A stretch of DNA of 64,000 nt from contig CM049312.1 in assembly GCA_026874595.1 (NCBI GenBank), positions 79,872,429 to 79,936,428 on the forward strand. The letters are read 5' to 3'. Below the pieces are notes generated by a model. It was given only the letters and a program-made list of their open reading frames with translations, was not told the origin of the DNA and made no database searches. This document shows, in pieces, positions 36,700 through 46,159 of the stretch (position 1 is its first letter; each line of letters opens with the position of its first letter). This DNA is from Sipunculus nudus. Lineage: Eukaryota > Annelida > Sipuncula > Golfingiida > Sipunculidae. A program made the position numbers and the translations under genes.

Positions 36700-37110
36700 C
36701 ATCTTTCTGCAGGTGGCACAGCCCTCCGAATCACTCAAAAAACATACATTTATTTCTGTGACCTAAGTGACACTACATATATAAAATACTATGATTTATC
36801 CTGTTTGTACGAAAGAAACATAGGCAGATATAATTACGACTTGTATACCATTGGCATAGATGATACTTAAAACCCATGTTTCTGATGATAATGAAAGATT
36901 TTGCAGGCACGTAGCGTTAGAGGAAGTTATATTAGTTCTATGGTAAAATTAATCTGCTTGTTAATGAAAACACTAAGGTCAGGGGGGTCATCTTGATAAT
37001 TAAGAAAGGCAAGAGATCGGAGTGACTGTTTTGGTGAGGTGTTCTTAAAGTTATTTTATCAAAAATGCTTTGGACAATGATGACAAGTTCAAGGTAATGG
37101 TTGTTTCGAA
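36700..37110 (+). repeat. Dispersed repeat E, copy 2
   Basis: Collinear with 2930-3455; it shares ATTACGACTTGTATACCATT, AGGCACGTAGCGTTA, GTTATATTAGTTCTATGGTA and GATGACAAGTT. It follows repeat A here, whereas copy 1 precedes it. Confidence 0.75.
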
Positions 37111-37219
37111 AGCAAACCGCACAGTTAGCAGACCTTAGCGGACCGGACTGTTTATCCGGGAGTGCATCGGACCCAGTGCTGAGCGATCCAGGCCATATCA
37201 TTCTATTTTGTATTCAGGA

Positions 37220-37581
37220 CTGGCCCTGAGCATTCACGTGACGTCACGGCTATTCCAAGGCAGGGAATAGCCTCACGGCAGCCATGTAGGGGGTCTTGTG
37301 ATGCGCCGGACGTATGCCGACTAACCCACTACGCTGTAGAAAATAGTTCTTAAGTATACCGCGGGTCAGTTAGAGATTCGTGCATATAATTGGTTATTTT
37401 AACTTGTTTTATAAACATAAGCATACACTTTAAAGGTCAGAGTATTATTATTTCAGTTGTTGACAAGTCTTGATGAACGAAAATATAAACATAAAAACGT
37501 GTAGAAGTTAAGCGATATTGGGAGGAGTTGTCAGTTGACAACACGGTCTGTCCATGGTAATGTGCGAGGGAGATTTACAAA
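37220..37581 (+). promoter_or_regulatory. Possible promoter with CRE
   Basis: Base composition rises in GC compared with surroundings. CACGTGACGTCACGG at 37236-37250 combines an E-box (CACGTG) with a perfect CRE (TGACGTCA, 37239-37246), a common arrangement in animal promoters. It lies about 340 bases upstream of an ATG that opens a plausible first exon. No TATA box is evident. Functional assignment is inference. Confidence 0.35.
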
Positions 37582-37713
37582 ATGACAAGTTGCGATTTTG
37601 AAAAAACGCCTGACTTAAGCAACGCAGGAAATTTGCAAGGCCATGAAGAGAAGCAGATTGAAAGCATTGTAGGCCATTTATCAGAAGGAAATTATTTGCG
37701 TGCTGCCTACCGG
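37582..37713 (+). CDS. Possible first coding exon, unknown protein
   Basis: ATG at 37582 opens 44 codons, MTSCDFEKTPDLSNAGNLQG followed by HEEKQIESIVGHLSEGNYLR and AAYR. It ends in CGG before GTGGGT, a plausible phase-0 splice donor. Codon use and composition are unlike the AT-rich surroundings. The peptide is hydrophilic and predicted soluble, with no signal peptide. I do not recognise the family. No downstream exon was identified before the tyrosine-recombinase retrotransposon at 38.1 kb, so the gene, if real, may carry that element in an intron or may be truncated by it. Confidence 0.35.
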
Positions 37714-38108
37714 GTGGGTTTTGTATACATTCCTTTAACATCAGTATTATTAGAATATTTAAAAGTTATATTTATTAGGTATGAATATTTAAAGTAGAAA
37801 GCAATATAATTACCATATATTATTAAGGCATATATATTAATATATTATATATATATTATATATATTTTAATTAATCATATATATATATATATTATTCATA
37901 AAAGGTTTAGGTAATTCTTGTGTAATTGTAATCACTTGTAATTATTTTTTCTGTAATAAATTGTAATTAGTAATTAAAAATAATACTTACTTGTTATTTT
38001 AATGATTACAAACCAAAAAGTATAATGTAATGTCTATACTTTCCAATTACTTTAATGATTTTTGTTCAAGAATCCTGGCTTTTATCATTTGGAAACATCA
38101 TTTAGTAA
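37714..38108. other. AT-rich spacer with GTAATTACAATTAC-like motifs
   Basis: It contains a TA-rich tract (37830-37890), then repeated TAATTGTAAT, TTACAATTAC and TAATGATTAC. Similar motifs occur at 38230-38250 and near 43020-43070, that is inside the A2-B2 spacer and on the far side of the retrotransposon. Confidence 0.55.
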
Positions 38109-38160
38109 TTTTAACAAACTTACGTCACAATGACTTTGAAATTTTTATTGTCAAGCCTTA
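38109..38160 (-). repeat. Split direct repeat B2
   Basis: 52 bases from TTTTAACAAACTTACGTCAC to GTCAAGCCTTA (+ strand), identical to B1 at 38350-38401. It forms the outer 3' boundary of the element on the minus strand. Confidence 0.92.
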
Positions 38161-38259
38161 GCCTCTTAGATACACACAATCCACAAAGCTTATCATTTAC
38201 CTAGTCTGAACCAACATATATACCTGTGAAATTACAAATTACAATTACAAATAAAAGCC

Positions 38260-38349
38260 TTGCACGTAACTAAGATACCACGCTCGCTGAAAACGTCCGG
38301 TGCGAGCGTGGCCTCTGACCTCTAAAAATTTCCAGTCACATGACTACAG
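38260..38349 (-). repeat. Split direct repeat A2
   Basis: 90 bases identical to A1 at 42579-42668. It contains a perfect 10-bp inverted repeat, CCACGCTCGC / GCGAGCGTGG (38278-38287 and 38302-38311), with a 14-base loop. It ends in GTCACATGAC followed by TACAG. Confidence 0.95.
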
Positions 38350-38401
38350 TTTTAACAAACTTACGTCACAATGACTTTGAAATTTTTATTGTCAAGCCTT
38401 A
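38350..38401 (-). repeat. Split direct repeat B1
   Basis: 52 bases identical to B2 and immediately adjacent to A2 with no intervening base. The B1-A2 junction is the expected circle-junction analogue in the YR retrotransposon life cycle. Confidence 0.92.
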
Positions 38402-38586
38402 ATGAGGAGAATGAATAACACCTGCACCCGTGGAATAACTAAAGGTCACATACAATGTGGTAATACAAAAGTATAAATATAAGGTACACTAGATTATCAC
38501 CGTAGCAATTATAAGCAAACAGAAACATTATAAAGGACCAGAAGGAAACAAGCCTATAAATAAGCTACGTAAAGCGGTAATAAAAA

Positions 38587-39624
38587 TTAGACTCCACCCA
38601 GAAGTCCATCCGTGTATGACGCTGGTGCACGAGGATAAACATAATGTGCCTGGAAAACTGCCTGCGTTTTCCAGCGACCAATTTGCATGGCAGCCTCCTG
38701 TGAAATGTTCTGGGCTACAGCAGCCGTAGCGGCGGAAGGCCTGAAGTTTTTGGCTTTAAACACCTTGGTGTCTAATCCGGCGAGCGCTATGGCTTGCCCT
38801 AAAGTTTTACTTATGATACAACTCGACACCGCCTGATAAGGCTGTCTGAGCGTGAGAAATAGTGGACTGTCCGGAATAGCCCCTCTGATGGAGGCTGTAC
38901 GATTGATATATTCTCGCACGCATTGCACCGGGTCTGTCTGAGGGTCATCTGTTGGAGGAATCACCACCTCAAAACCAGATCGCGAAGTGTCATTCTTTAT
39001 ACCAAAAAACCGAACCACAAGAGAACCGTCGTCTTCAAAAACCATGTTGTTAGTTGAAAGCACATGAGCCCTGCAAGTCATTGTAGATGGATCAAACCTC
39101 TGTCCCCGCGGGGCCAGATCAGAGGGTCTGGCCATGAACACTATCGCCAACAGAGTAACAGCTTTCAGGCGTAATCTATCCGTACTAAGGTCTTTGTTAT
39201 CCGGCCATGCTTTAAACAGTCTTGAGAACGGCTCTAGTGGCATCACCTTAGTGCGCGCTGCCGGTGCAAGTGTACCTGATTTGACCAAGGCACAATACAT
39301 TTTTTGAACAATCGGATTATCGGTCGGCGAAGACATACTCGAAGCATCAAAGTAACATTTGATGGCGGCCATTGCCAATTTTAGTTGAGATTCAGGGCGC
39401 GCAGACCCATCTGTAATATCGCAAAGTAGATTGACCACATTACCTGGTGTGGCCAAACTCGGATCACCGCCTTGACAATACAGACTAAGTCTGCTAACAA
39501 ACCGATTATATGTAGACAGTGTAGAGGTAGCCCATGCTAACGGCAGCTGTTTAGCTGCTCTGTCTGATAGTCCAAACTGTAACGCCTTGGCTTCCCAGAG
39601 ACTGGCCAGGCAAACAGTCGCCAT
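38587..39624 (-). CDS. Tyrosine recombinase (integrase) of the DIRS/Ngaro-type element
   Basis: Starting at the ATG at 39624 this is a 345-residue protein. It would join the circular cDNA of the element to the chromosome by strand exchange. A core-binding-like N-terminal part (STLSTYNRFVSRLSLYCQ, about residues 34-51) precedes the catalytic domain. Visible catalytic residues are R166 (MARPSDL), K292 and R295 (KAKNFRPSAA, with K in the usual His position), W318 (GRWKTQAVF) and the nucleophile Y328 (QAHYVYP). The set R-K-R-W-Y is acceptable for the family. The frame stays open upstream to 40680 (697 codons in total) through the RNase H region. I chose 39624 because it keeps the recognisable domain and overlaps the RT-RNase H frame by only 88 bases. 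Confidence 0.88.
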   Translation of the reverse strand: MATVCLASLWEAKALQFGLSDRAAKQLPLAWATSTLSTYNRFVSRLSLYCQGGDPSLATPGNVVNLLCDITDGSARPESQLKLAMAAIKCYFDASSMSSPTDNPIVQKMYCALVKSGTLAPAARTKVMPLEPFSRLFKAWPDNKDLSTDRLRLKAVTLLAIVFMARPSDLAPRGQRFDPSTMTCRAHVLSTNNMVFEDDGSLVVRFFGIKNDTSRSGFEVVIPPTDDPQTDPVQCVREYINRTASIRGAIPDSPLFLTLRQPYQAVSSCIISKTLGQAIALAGLDTKVFKAKNFRPSAATAAVAQNISQEAAMQIGRWKTQAVFQAHYVYPRAPASYTDGLLGGV

Positions 39625-41450
39625 CTCCTGTTTCTTAGTGGTTCTGCGGTGGAGCTTGGGGCCCTGATGGCAAAGCGATTGTGTGGGATTCGGAGCGGCG
39701 GCGCGATGCACATGTTCCTCAGTTCTCTGCACCAACTTTGAGCTGGCCAAAAAGGCGCAATCACTGTAGCGTCGGCCTGTTGCGTTTTGATGATTCTTAC
39801 AACCCTGGACAGAAGACTGAACGGAGCGTTGACAAAATTGTTGTAGTCGTGCCAATCGTTTTGCGCCAGCGCATCTACAGCCATAGTATGTGGGTCTTTG
39901 TAAAGGCTGTTGTAGTTTGGCAGCAGTGCTGTAGCAAACGAAGCAAATCTGTCTACATGGTGAGGGCCGAACATTTTGTCGATCACAATAAATATCTGCG
40001 GATGAAGGCTCCATTCGTGTTTGTTCGACAAGCGGGACAGACCATCGGCTACTGAATTGTCCCTTCCCGCTATATATTTGGTCTCTACTGTTATATTCCT
40101 GTCTGCACACTCGGCCCATATGGCTTTGGCTAGTTGGGTGAGCTTGTGTTGCGGACCACCAAGATTGTTCATGTATGCCACGGTAGTGATGTTGTCCGAG
40201 AGCAGTTGAATATGTTTGTTGGCTAGTTCTTGGGATAATGACAGAATGGCCATCATTACTGCCATTAGCTCGCGATAGTTTGGATGTTCCTGTGACATTC
40301 GGTGATTCCAATAGCCTGCTGCTTGGCTGTCTTGAAAATGAGCGCCCCATCCAGAGCTGGAAGCGTCTGTAACTAACTGACCCTGGATCTGTTTGTGTAC
40401 TATGGCCCTTCCGTTCCATGACGACATTGCGTTGAACCACCATTGTAAATCTTTCATAGTCCCTGTGTCTATCACCAGTTTGTCCTGCCATGTTGAACGC
40501 GACTTGAGTAATCGATATAAGTTCCTTAATAACAACTTTCCAGGAAGAACAACACGACACATGGAGATACACTGGCCTGCGACACGAGCTAGCGCCCTGG
40601 CAGTGGCTGTTCCTGAGCGCAAGATACGACTTATATCGTGTTTCAAAATATGTATCCTTCGTTTTGGGACATATATCCACACATGACCATCACCCTTATT
40701 TGTGTCAATCACAAAACCAATAAACTCCTTTAAAGTACTCGGATCTAACGATGACTTGGCCCAATTGACACGAAATCCAAATGAAGAAATGACATTTAAA
40801 AAACACTCAGTGTCGGAATGCACATGTGCTGGATCACACATTAACAAAAAATCATCAACAAAAGCTACAACTCGGAGACCTTTCTCCCGAAGTGTTTTTA
40901 CAACACAACGAATTATCTTATGAAAATAATATGGACTACCATTATAGCCGAAAGGAAGACATCTCCACTGATAATACTTTCCACGCCACTTAAAACCTAA
41001 AAATTTGTGGTATTTCTTGGCAATTGGTACATGTTGAAAACCTGATTTAATGTCTAAAGTAATCAGCAAATCATTTGGGCGTATCTGGTTAATAACCTCT
41101 CTGATATCTTCATTGCAGAATGTCGGTGGTACGCTGTAGGCATTAAGAAATCTGAGATCAGTTATAAGCCTATATTTACCTTGTCTTTTTGGAACAGTGC
41201 CTATAGGCGACACATTATGTGGAATAGCCCCGACCTTTTGTATAACACCTTCCTTAACGAGATCTTGTACCTCACTGTCCACGAATTTACTTTCCACAAG
41301 ATTAAACTTTTTATTACTTAATATTTGAGGAGGTGGAATCGAGTTGTCAAAACACAGGGGCACACCCTCTCTAATCCAATTAACAACCGTTGGAGAAGCT
41401 ATTCTTTCCCATTCTGCAATGTGGTTAACTAACTGTTCTGATAAACCCAT
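39537..41450 (-). CDS. Reverse transcriptase-RNase H polyprotein of the DIRS/Ngaro-type element
   Basis: From the ATG at 41450 the frame gives 637 residues; an in-frame TGA lies about 30 bases upstream. It copies the element RNA into DNA. The RT domain spans roughly residues 60-290, with KYRLITDLRFLN, the first catalytic Asp in LITLDIKSGF (about D133), LPFGYNGSP and the active site FVDD (about 197-200), where F replaces the more usual Y. RNase H follows (about 355-475) with the carboxylates D362 (VTDASS), E394 (NYRELMA), D419 (LLSDNIT) and D469 (NSVADGLSRL). The last 150 residues carry FGPHHVDRFASFATALLPNY and VIAPFWPAQSW, a post-RNase H region conserved in DIRS-group elements. No frameshift is seen. 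Confidence 0.93.
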   Translation of the reverse strand: MGLSEQLVNHIAEWERIASPTVVNWIREGVPLCFDNSIPPPQILSNKKFNLVESKFVDSEVQDLVKEGVIQKVGAIPHNVSPIGTVPKRQGKYRLITDLRFLNAYSVPPTFCNEDIREVINQIRPNDLLITLDIKSGFQHVPIAKKYHKFLGFKWRGKYYQWRCLPFGYNGSPYYFHKIIRCVVKTLREKGLRVVAFVDDFLLMCDPAHVHSDTECFLNVISSFGFRVNWAKSSLDPSTLKEFIGFVIDTNKGDGHVWIYVPKRRIHILKHDISRILRSGTATARALARVAGQCISMCRVVLPGKLLLRNLYRLLKSRSTWQDKLVIDTGTMKDLQWWFNAMSSWNGRAIVHKQIQGQLVTDASSSGWGAHFQDSQAAGYWNHRMSQEHPNYRELMAVMMAILSLSQELANKHIQLLSDNITTVAYMNNLGGPQHKLTQLAKAIWAECADRNITVETKYIAGRDNSVADGLSRLSNKHEWSLHPQIFIVIDKMFGPHHVDRFASFATALLPNYNSLYKDPHTMAVDALAQNDWHDYNNFVNAPFSLLSRVVRIIKTQQADATVIAPFWPAQSWCRELRNMCIAPPLRIPHNRFAIRAPSSTAEPLRNRRWRLFAWPVSGKPRRYSLDYQTEQLNSCR

Positions 41451-41734
41451 ACCAAAGTAGGCCGACAATATTAATAATCATGACGAACTTGTCCGCACTG
41501 GTGAAAACACTGTTAAAGAGGGAAAAATATACCTACTAATGGTAAAAGTTCGATGTACATGCAAATTATTGACATATAATATCTTTCATGTTATGCGTAA
41601 TACCATAAACAAAATCAAGTCATAAAATGCACACCGAATGAAAACTGTTCCCAATTATGAGTCACTAGTATACACATTTAAGACTCCTCAGGGGAGGGGG
41701 CTGGGCGCGTATGAGGGATATTCCGATTAGTAAG

Positions 41735-42540
41735 TTAATGAAATCTATCTGGAATGTAGCCCCTTCCACGTGACTGTCCTCTTCGTCCTGTTTGACCTCT
41801 GCTGCGTCCCCGCTGTATTTGTCCGCGCAGACTACAAAACTCGACAGCAGTCTTTAAATGTTCCAAATGTTGACTATTCAGCGCATATGTGTTATATTGC
41901 AGGCTCCTGAAAAATTTTGCGACACCTTCATCAAAATTACTTTGAACCTGCAGGGCTGCTGATTCCGCTTGAATATATCTTAAATGGGCAAGCAAAATTG
42001 TATGCAGTTGAATCAGCGATTCCTTGCCAAGCGAACTATACTGGTAGCATGTACCGCTACCCACTTCAGTGCAGTCTCAATATATCTTCCAGATCTACTG
42101 AGCGTATTAAAAACTTGTTGGTCGTCTCTTCGTATACCAATGCGGGAATCATGCAACTTGTGATCAGACGGGAGTTTAACACCTTGTAACGAGTCTTTAA
42201 TAGCATTATATTCTTCCTGCAATGATTCCCAGGGGGCTGTGGAATGAGAGTTTTCACCTCCAGGACCCCCGTCCGGCTCTAGGCCTGGTGTGGCAAAGCC
42301 TGAATTTGATACATTTCTGCCTGGCTCGACACAGGCGTCTGAACCACCCGTGATCTGTACACGTGACGCAGCGCTTTCGACTGACTCGAGTTTCTCACTT
42401 ACTTTTAAATCCAGTCTTTATGGTTTTCTTTGACGAGAGCATGCTCTGAAATGATTCTCTGTTCAATCGTTATCACTTTAGCGTCCAAATTATCAAGTTT
42501 CTGAATCAGAAAGTCAAGTTTACCTTCAATATCTCCCATA
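41735..42540 (-). pseudogene. gag-like ORF1 with two frameshifts
   Basis: Starting at an ATG at 42540 the first frame encodes a coiled-coil-like stretch (MGDIEGKLDFLIQKLDNLDA, hydrophobic heptads) and ends at a TAA near 42410. A second frame continues to about 42013 and includes SLQEEYNAIKDSLQGVKLPS. A third frame reaches the stop at 41735 and ends in an RGRSRGQTGRRGQSRGRG tail. An Arg/Gly-rich tail and the position before RT fit the Gag of DIRS-group elements. Two single-base-type frame changes, near 42410 and 42040, break it. Whether they are real mutations, programmed shifts or assembly errors cannot be told from the sequence. Confidence 0.65.
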
Positions 42541-42578
42541 ATATCTTTCCTGCTGTGAGCAGCGATCTCGCCCGTGGA

Positions 42579-42668
42579 TTGCACGTAACTAAGATACCAC
42601 GCTCGCTGAAAACGTCCGGTGCGAGCGTGGCCTCTGACCTCTAAAAATTTCCAGTCACATGACTACAG
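42579..42668 (-). repeat. Split direct repeat A1
   Basis: 90 bases identical to A2, with the same 10-bp stem. It forms the 5' end of the element on the minus strand; host-like AT-rich sequence follows at 42669. Confidence 0.95.
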
Positions 42669-43084
42669 ATATTATCTTAAACAGTTGACCCAAGCTGAGT
42701 ACAAAGTCATATACTTAATAGGAACTTTTTTTTTTTATTCTTTCATCTATGTAAGGAATTGACCTTTTTGGTTTGAAAAGTAAATTTAAAATATTTTTGG
42801 TATGAGGTATTGGGTTCACATCATTAAAATATATAATTAAATAATTGTATGTATGTCATCATATTTATTTTGTAGTTTACCTTTATGCTTTTTTAAATTA
42901 TCTTTTTAGGTACATTTTGGAAATCCAAACTTTACTATACATATTGTAATTTTTTTATATGAAGAAAGTAAATAAATAGTAGTTTTAAAGGTAATAATAT
43001 TTAATCATTATTTTGAGAAAATAAAGTAATTTGTAAGTGTAATGATTACTTTTCATTGTAATTGACATAAACTGTGCATACATA

Positions 43085-43143
<59 letters not shown>

Positions 43144-43424
43144 CAGTCATAGGCTAGGTGTGGAAAAGACCCAACAGTGATATATGCTCCCCAAGTGGAG
43201 TTATTTACTGTCAGCTCTCAGAAAATCAACAGTTTCTTCTGTCACTGTCAGGTAAAGGCAATTGCTTGATTTTTAGATTAATAAGCTAATTAAGAGTTGG
43301 GGCAGCATCGTGTCATTGAATTCTTTTTTAAATTTTAGCACATTGCACACCAAAAGTTTGATACATAAGTATTCTTAATTTTTAACTTTTTTGTATTGAA
43401 GTGCCCTTGATTTTTTTTCAGATA
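42669..43424. other. AT-rich spacer with (TA)n
   Basis: No gene; a (TA)n of about 50 bases lies at 43089-43139. GTAATGATTAC-type motifs near 43030 echo those on the other flank of the retrotransposon. Confidence 0.6.
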
Positions 43425-45444
43425 TGGAAAAGCCTAATATTCCAGACGGTCCAATTTTTGCTTGAGAAAGTTGTGGTGGTGGTGGTCAGCCCATTAACTG
43501 GCTGATAAAGGACCAGCTCCTAAGTCTTATAGCCAGCGTGGAATTAGTGCTTGTGGGGTTTACATGGCAGGTACTTTTTGTTACTCATTTGAAGGTAAAT
43601 GGCTTATTTTCAGTGCTTAGCCAATGTTCATTTTCTGGTTATTTATGCAGCTCATAAAAATTATTCAACTCTGTTTAAAAACATTTAAATAAAGCTTAAT
43701 GAATTACTTTAAAAAATTACTACCTTTCGGATGCAAAGAAATTACCAGTTTTCATGTATCACAGGAATTTAGTCATATCTGCTTAGTTTACCTGATTGAA
43801 AGCTGTGTTGTAACCTTATAAATGGAACAAAAGTAATGTACAGCAGCCTCTCAGATTTATTTTTTGATTACAACAATCAGGAATTCAAATTTGGTATGTA
43901 TAATATATACAACAAGGGTTTAAGTGTAAAAATTCAATCAGTCTAATAATTTCATAAGTCATTTGTCACCAAACATTTTGCCAAAGAAGGTAATTTTTAA
44001 CTGTTGGCCATATAAGTTTCCTGTTCTTTTACCATATTAGACTTGTGTTGCAGCACAGGAGAAATGAGAAGACAAGGAGAGGTCTAGTGAGGATGAGTCC
44101 TCAAATGAATGTACAGTGGAGTCTAGTCAAGTGAGGATGAGGATGCACTCAGCCAGTTTGCTTTCACCAACACCTCTTTGGCTGACATCCCAAAAAAATC
44201 AAATAATTTATATGCACCCTAAAACAACCCACAAACCTGCCATATGAACCATTCTGCAAAGGCTGAAGAAGCTCGGATGTGTGGCTGTATTTGAAGTACA
44301 CTGCATTGCTGAATGGTAAATTAATTTATTTATGGTCAAACATTTTCTAGTGTTTTAAAACAGATATTGAAATTAATGTATCTGGAAACAGAATGCATCA
44401 TGGTTACTTTTTTTATTGTATAAATCACTTGACTGCTGCCTTATCTAAATAAATAATAAATATTATACATTTCCTTTTAATAGGTAGCATCTTTAATTCT
44501 CCTCAATTTGTCATTTAGTGTGATTGAACAGGTTTACTTATAAATGTATATTACCCTGTGATTATTTAGATATGTTTGCATGAAACAATAATTCCTGTAT
44601 TAAGTAGTACATTTCTGCTTCTTGATATTCAATAACACTGTCAAATAAGTAACCCTATGTAGGATTTTATATGGCCAGTGGCTTGCAGGTGTAATAGTCA
44701 ATAAATTGATTGCATTTTGTCATATTTTAAACACTGACAAGAATTATTCTGAACTACATGCAGCAGTCTGCATTGTTATGCTCTGGTATGACTATTGTAG
44801 GTCATCAGTGTAATTGTCACCTGGAACATCTAGTATAAGATGGATTATCAATGGCCCCATTAAGAGAAATAGCCTGGATGATAAATGGTTACCCCCCTTA
44901 ATAATGGTAAGAGGTTTATCTTGGTTTTGCAGGGGAAAGGAATTTAGGAAAGAATTCCAGAAGTTGGATGAATTGCCAACCCTCTTTCCCTAAGCTTCAC
45001 ATGTTGCGCTGACTGCCACTGCAACTGAAGGCAACATTAAGACTATACCAAATTCTCTTGGCTACCAAGACCCAATAGTGAATAAAGCCAACCCAAACAC
45101 AGCAAATATCAAATATGAAGTAAAAACAGAGTTTTATAAAAAAAAATTAATTCATCTTATTTTTTTAGAATGCTGCTTCTAACACACAAAATGTTTATTT
45201 TAAATTTTGTTGCAGGTTCCTCATCTATAGTATAATCTTCTACCTTTTAAGTTATGTTTTCAAATGAAATGTGAGGAACCTATAAGCTACGTATACTCAG
45301 TGTGGACTACATTGCCAATATTTCAAAGTCTAACTGAAAGTAAACATGAAAGTATAAGTTATATTCAAAGGCTATTACAGTACCTGTGTGTGCTTAATTG
45401 TACATTTGTATTGCATTTATTTTAAGGACTGCAGTTTTCAACAT

Positions 45445-45500
<56 letters not shown>

Positions 45501-46148
45501 TTCCCTGTATATTCTGAGGTTGTTTTTTAATATTTTACTCCCTAGGCTCACACTCGGCTGCCGAACCTGCATAAGTTTGACAAACCTGATGCCATTATTG
45601 AACCACTCTGTCTGGAGCTGCTCTCAGAAGCAAAAGGACTTTCCAGTTACTATTGCATACATGAAAGGGTATGATCACATGGCATACTGCTGGAACTTCA
45701 TTGAGGATAAGATGAAAGATGTTGTTAGTGGCAGCTCAAGGTATGCCCAATATCAGAATGGTTATCCGGCAACTGATAAAGATAGGATTATCAAAGAGCT
45801 ATCACTAGAAAACCCAAGCTGCAGACTGATACTAGCTACAACAGCTTCAGGGATGGGGGTTAATGCTCCGGCAGTTGAAAGAGTTATACATTTCAGACCC
45901 CCTTTACGCTGGAGGCATATGTCCAAGAGTCCGGCAGATCTAGAAGGATGGGACAGAATTCAAAAGCAGTACTCAACTTCAAAAGTGATCATCTAAAGTC
46001 AAATAATATGCCACCTGAGATCAAAGAATACTGCCAAAGTAAGGGATGTTTTAGGATATCCCTTGTGAGACATTTTGGTTTTGACATTCAGTTGTCTGAG
46101 GGGCCATCTTCAGCTTGTTGTAGTGTTTGCCAAATTGCGCAAGCCCTG
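43425..46148 (+). pseudogene. RecQ-like DNA helicase, intron-containing and degraded
   Basis: Exon-like pieces in order match a RecQ-family helicase. 43425-43572: KSLIFQ (Walker A remnant, one base short), then VVVVVSPL and, in another frame, LIKDQLLSLIASVELVLVGF, ending at a GT donor. 44274-44322: GCVAVFEVHCIAEW, motif II with FEVH instead of DEAH. 44933-45125: GKEFRKEFQKLDELPTLFP, a stop, then motif III ALTATATEGNIKTI. 45546-45990: RYAQYQNG, RIIKELSLENPSCRLILATT and ASGMGVNAPAVERVIHF (motifs IV-V). 45915-46148, in another frame: YVQESGRSRRMG (motif VI damaged) and a RecQ zinc-binding-like region with IKEYCQ..GCFR..LVRHFGF and CCSVC. Multiple frameshifts, stops and the lost DEAH show that it is dead. 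A (TA)n tract (45449-45497) sits in an intron. Confidence 0.78.
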
Positions 46149-46159
46149 TAAGCCAGCCT

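Larger units (their letters stand above)
38109..42668 (-). mobile_element. DIRS/Ngaro-type tyrosine-recombinase retrotransposon with split direct repeats
   Basis: Read on the minus strand the element is A1 (42668-42579), gag-like region, RT-RNase H ORF, tyrosine recombinase ORF, B1 (38401-38350), A2 (38349-38260), a 99-bp spacer and B2 (38160-38109). A1 and A2 are identical over 90 bp, and B1 and B2 over 52 bp; B1 and A2 abut exactly. Split direct repeats of A1-ORFs-B1A2-B2 type are the signature of Ngaro and PAT-like YR retrotransposons, which insert by recombination and make no target duplication, and none is seen here. Identical repeats and two open enzymatic frames indicate a recent insertion. 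The gag region is frameshifted, so this copy may need help in trans. Confidence 0.93.

Noticed and set aside
39681-40923. Plus-strand frames of 60-124 codons across the retrotransposon
   Set aside because: They are antisense shadows of the RT-RNase H and recombinase genes.
38109-42668. An LTR retrotransposon or LINE interpretation
   Set aside because: The repeats are split (A/B) rather than LTRs, there is no aspartic protease or DDE integrase, and a tyrosine recombinase is present.
45388-45540. N-terminal part of the open frame with repeated Tyr-Ile
   Set aside because: It is translation of a (TA)n microsatellite in an intron; only the part after 45546 is helicase-like.
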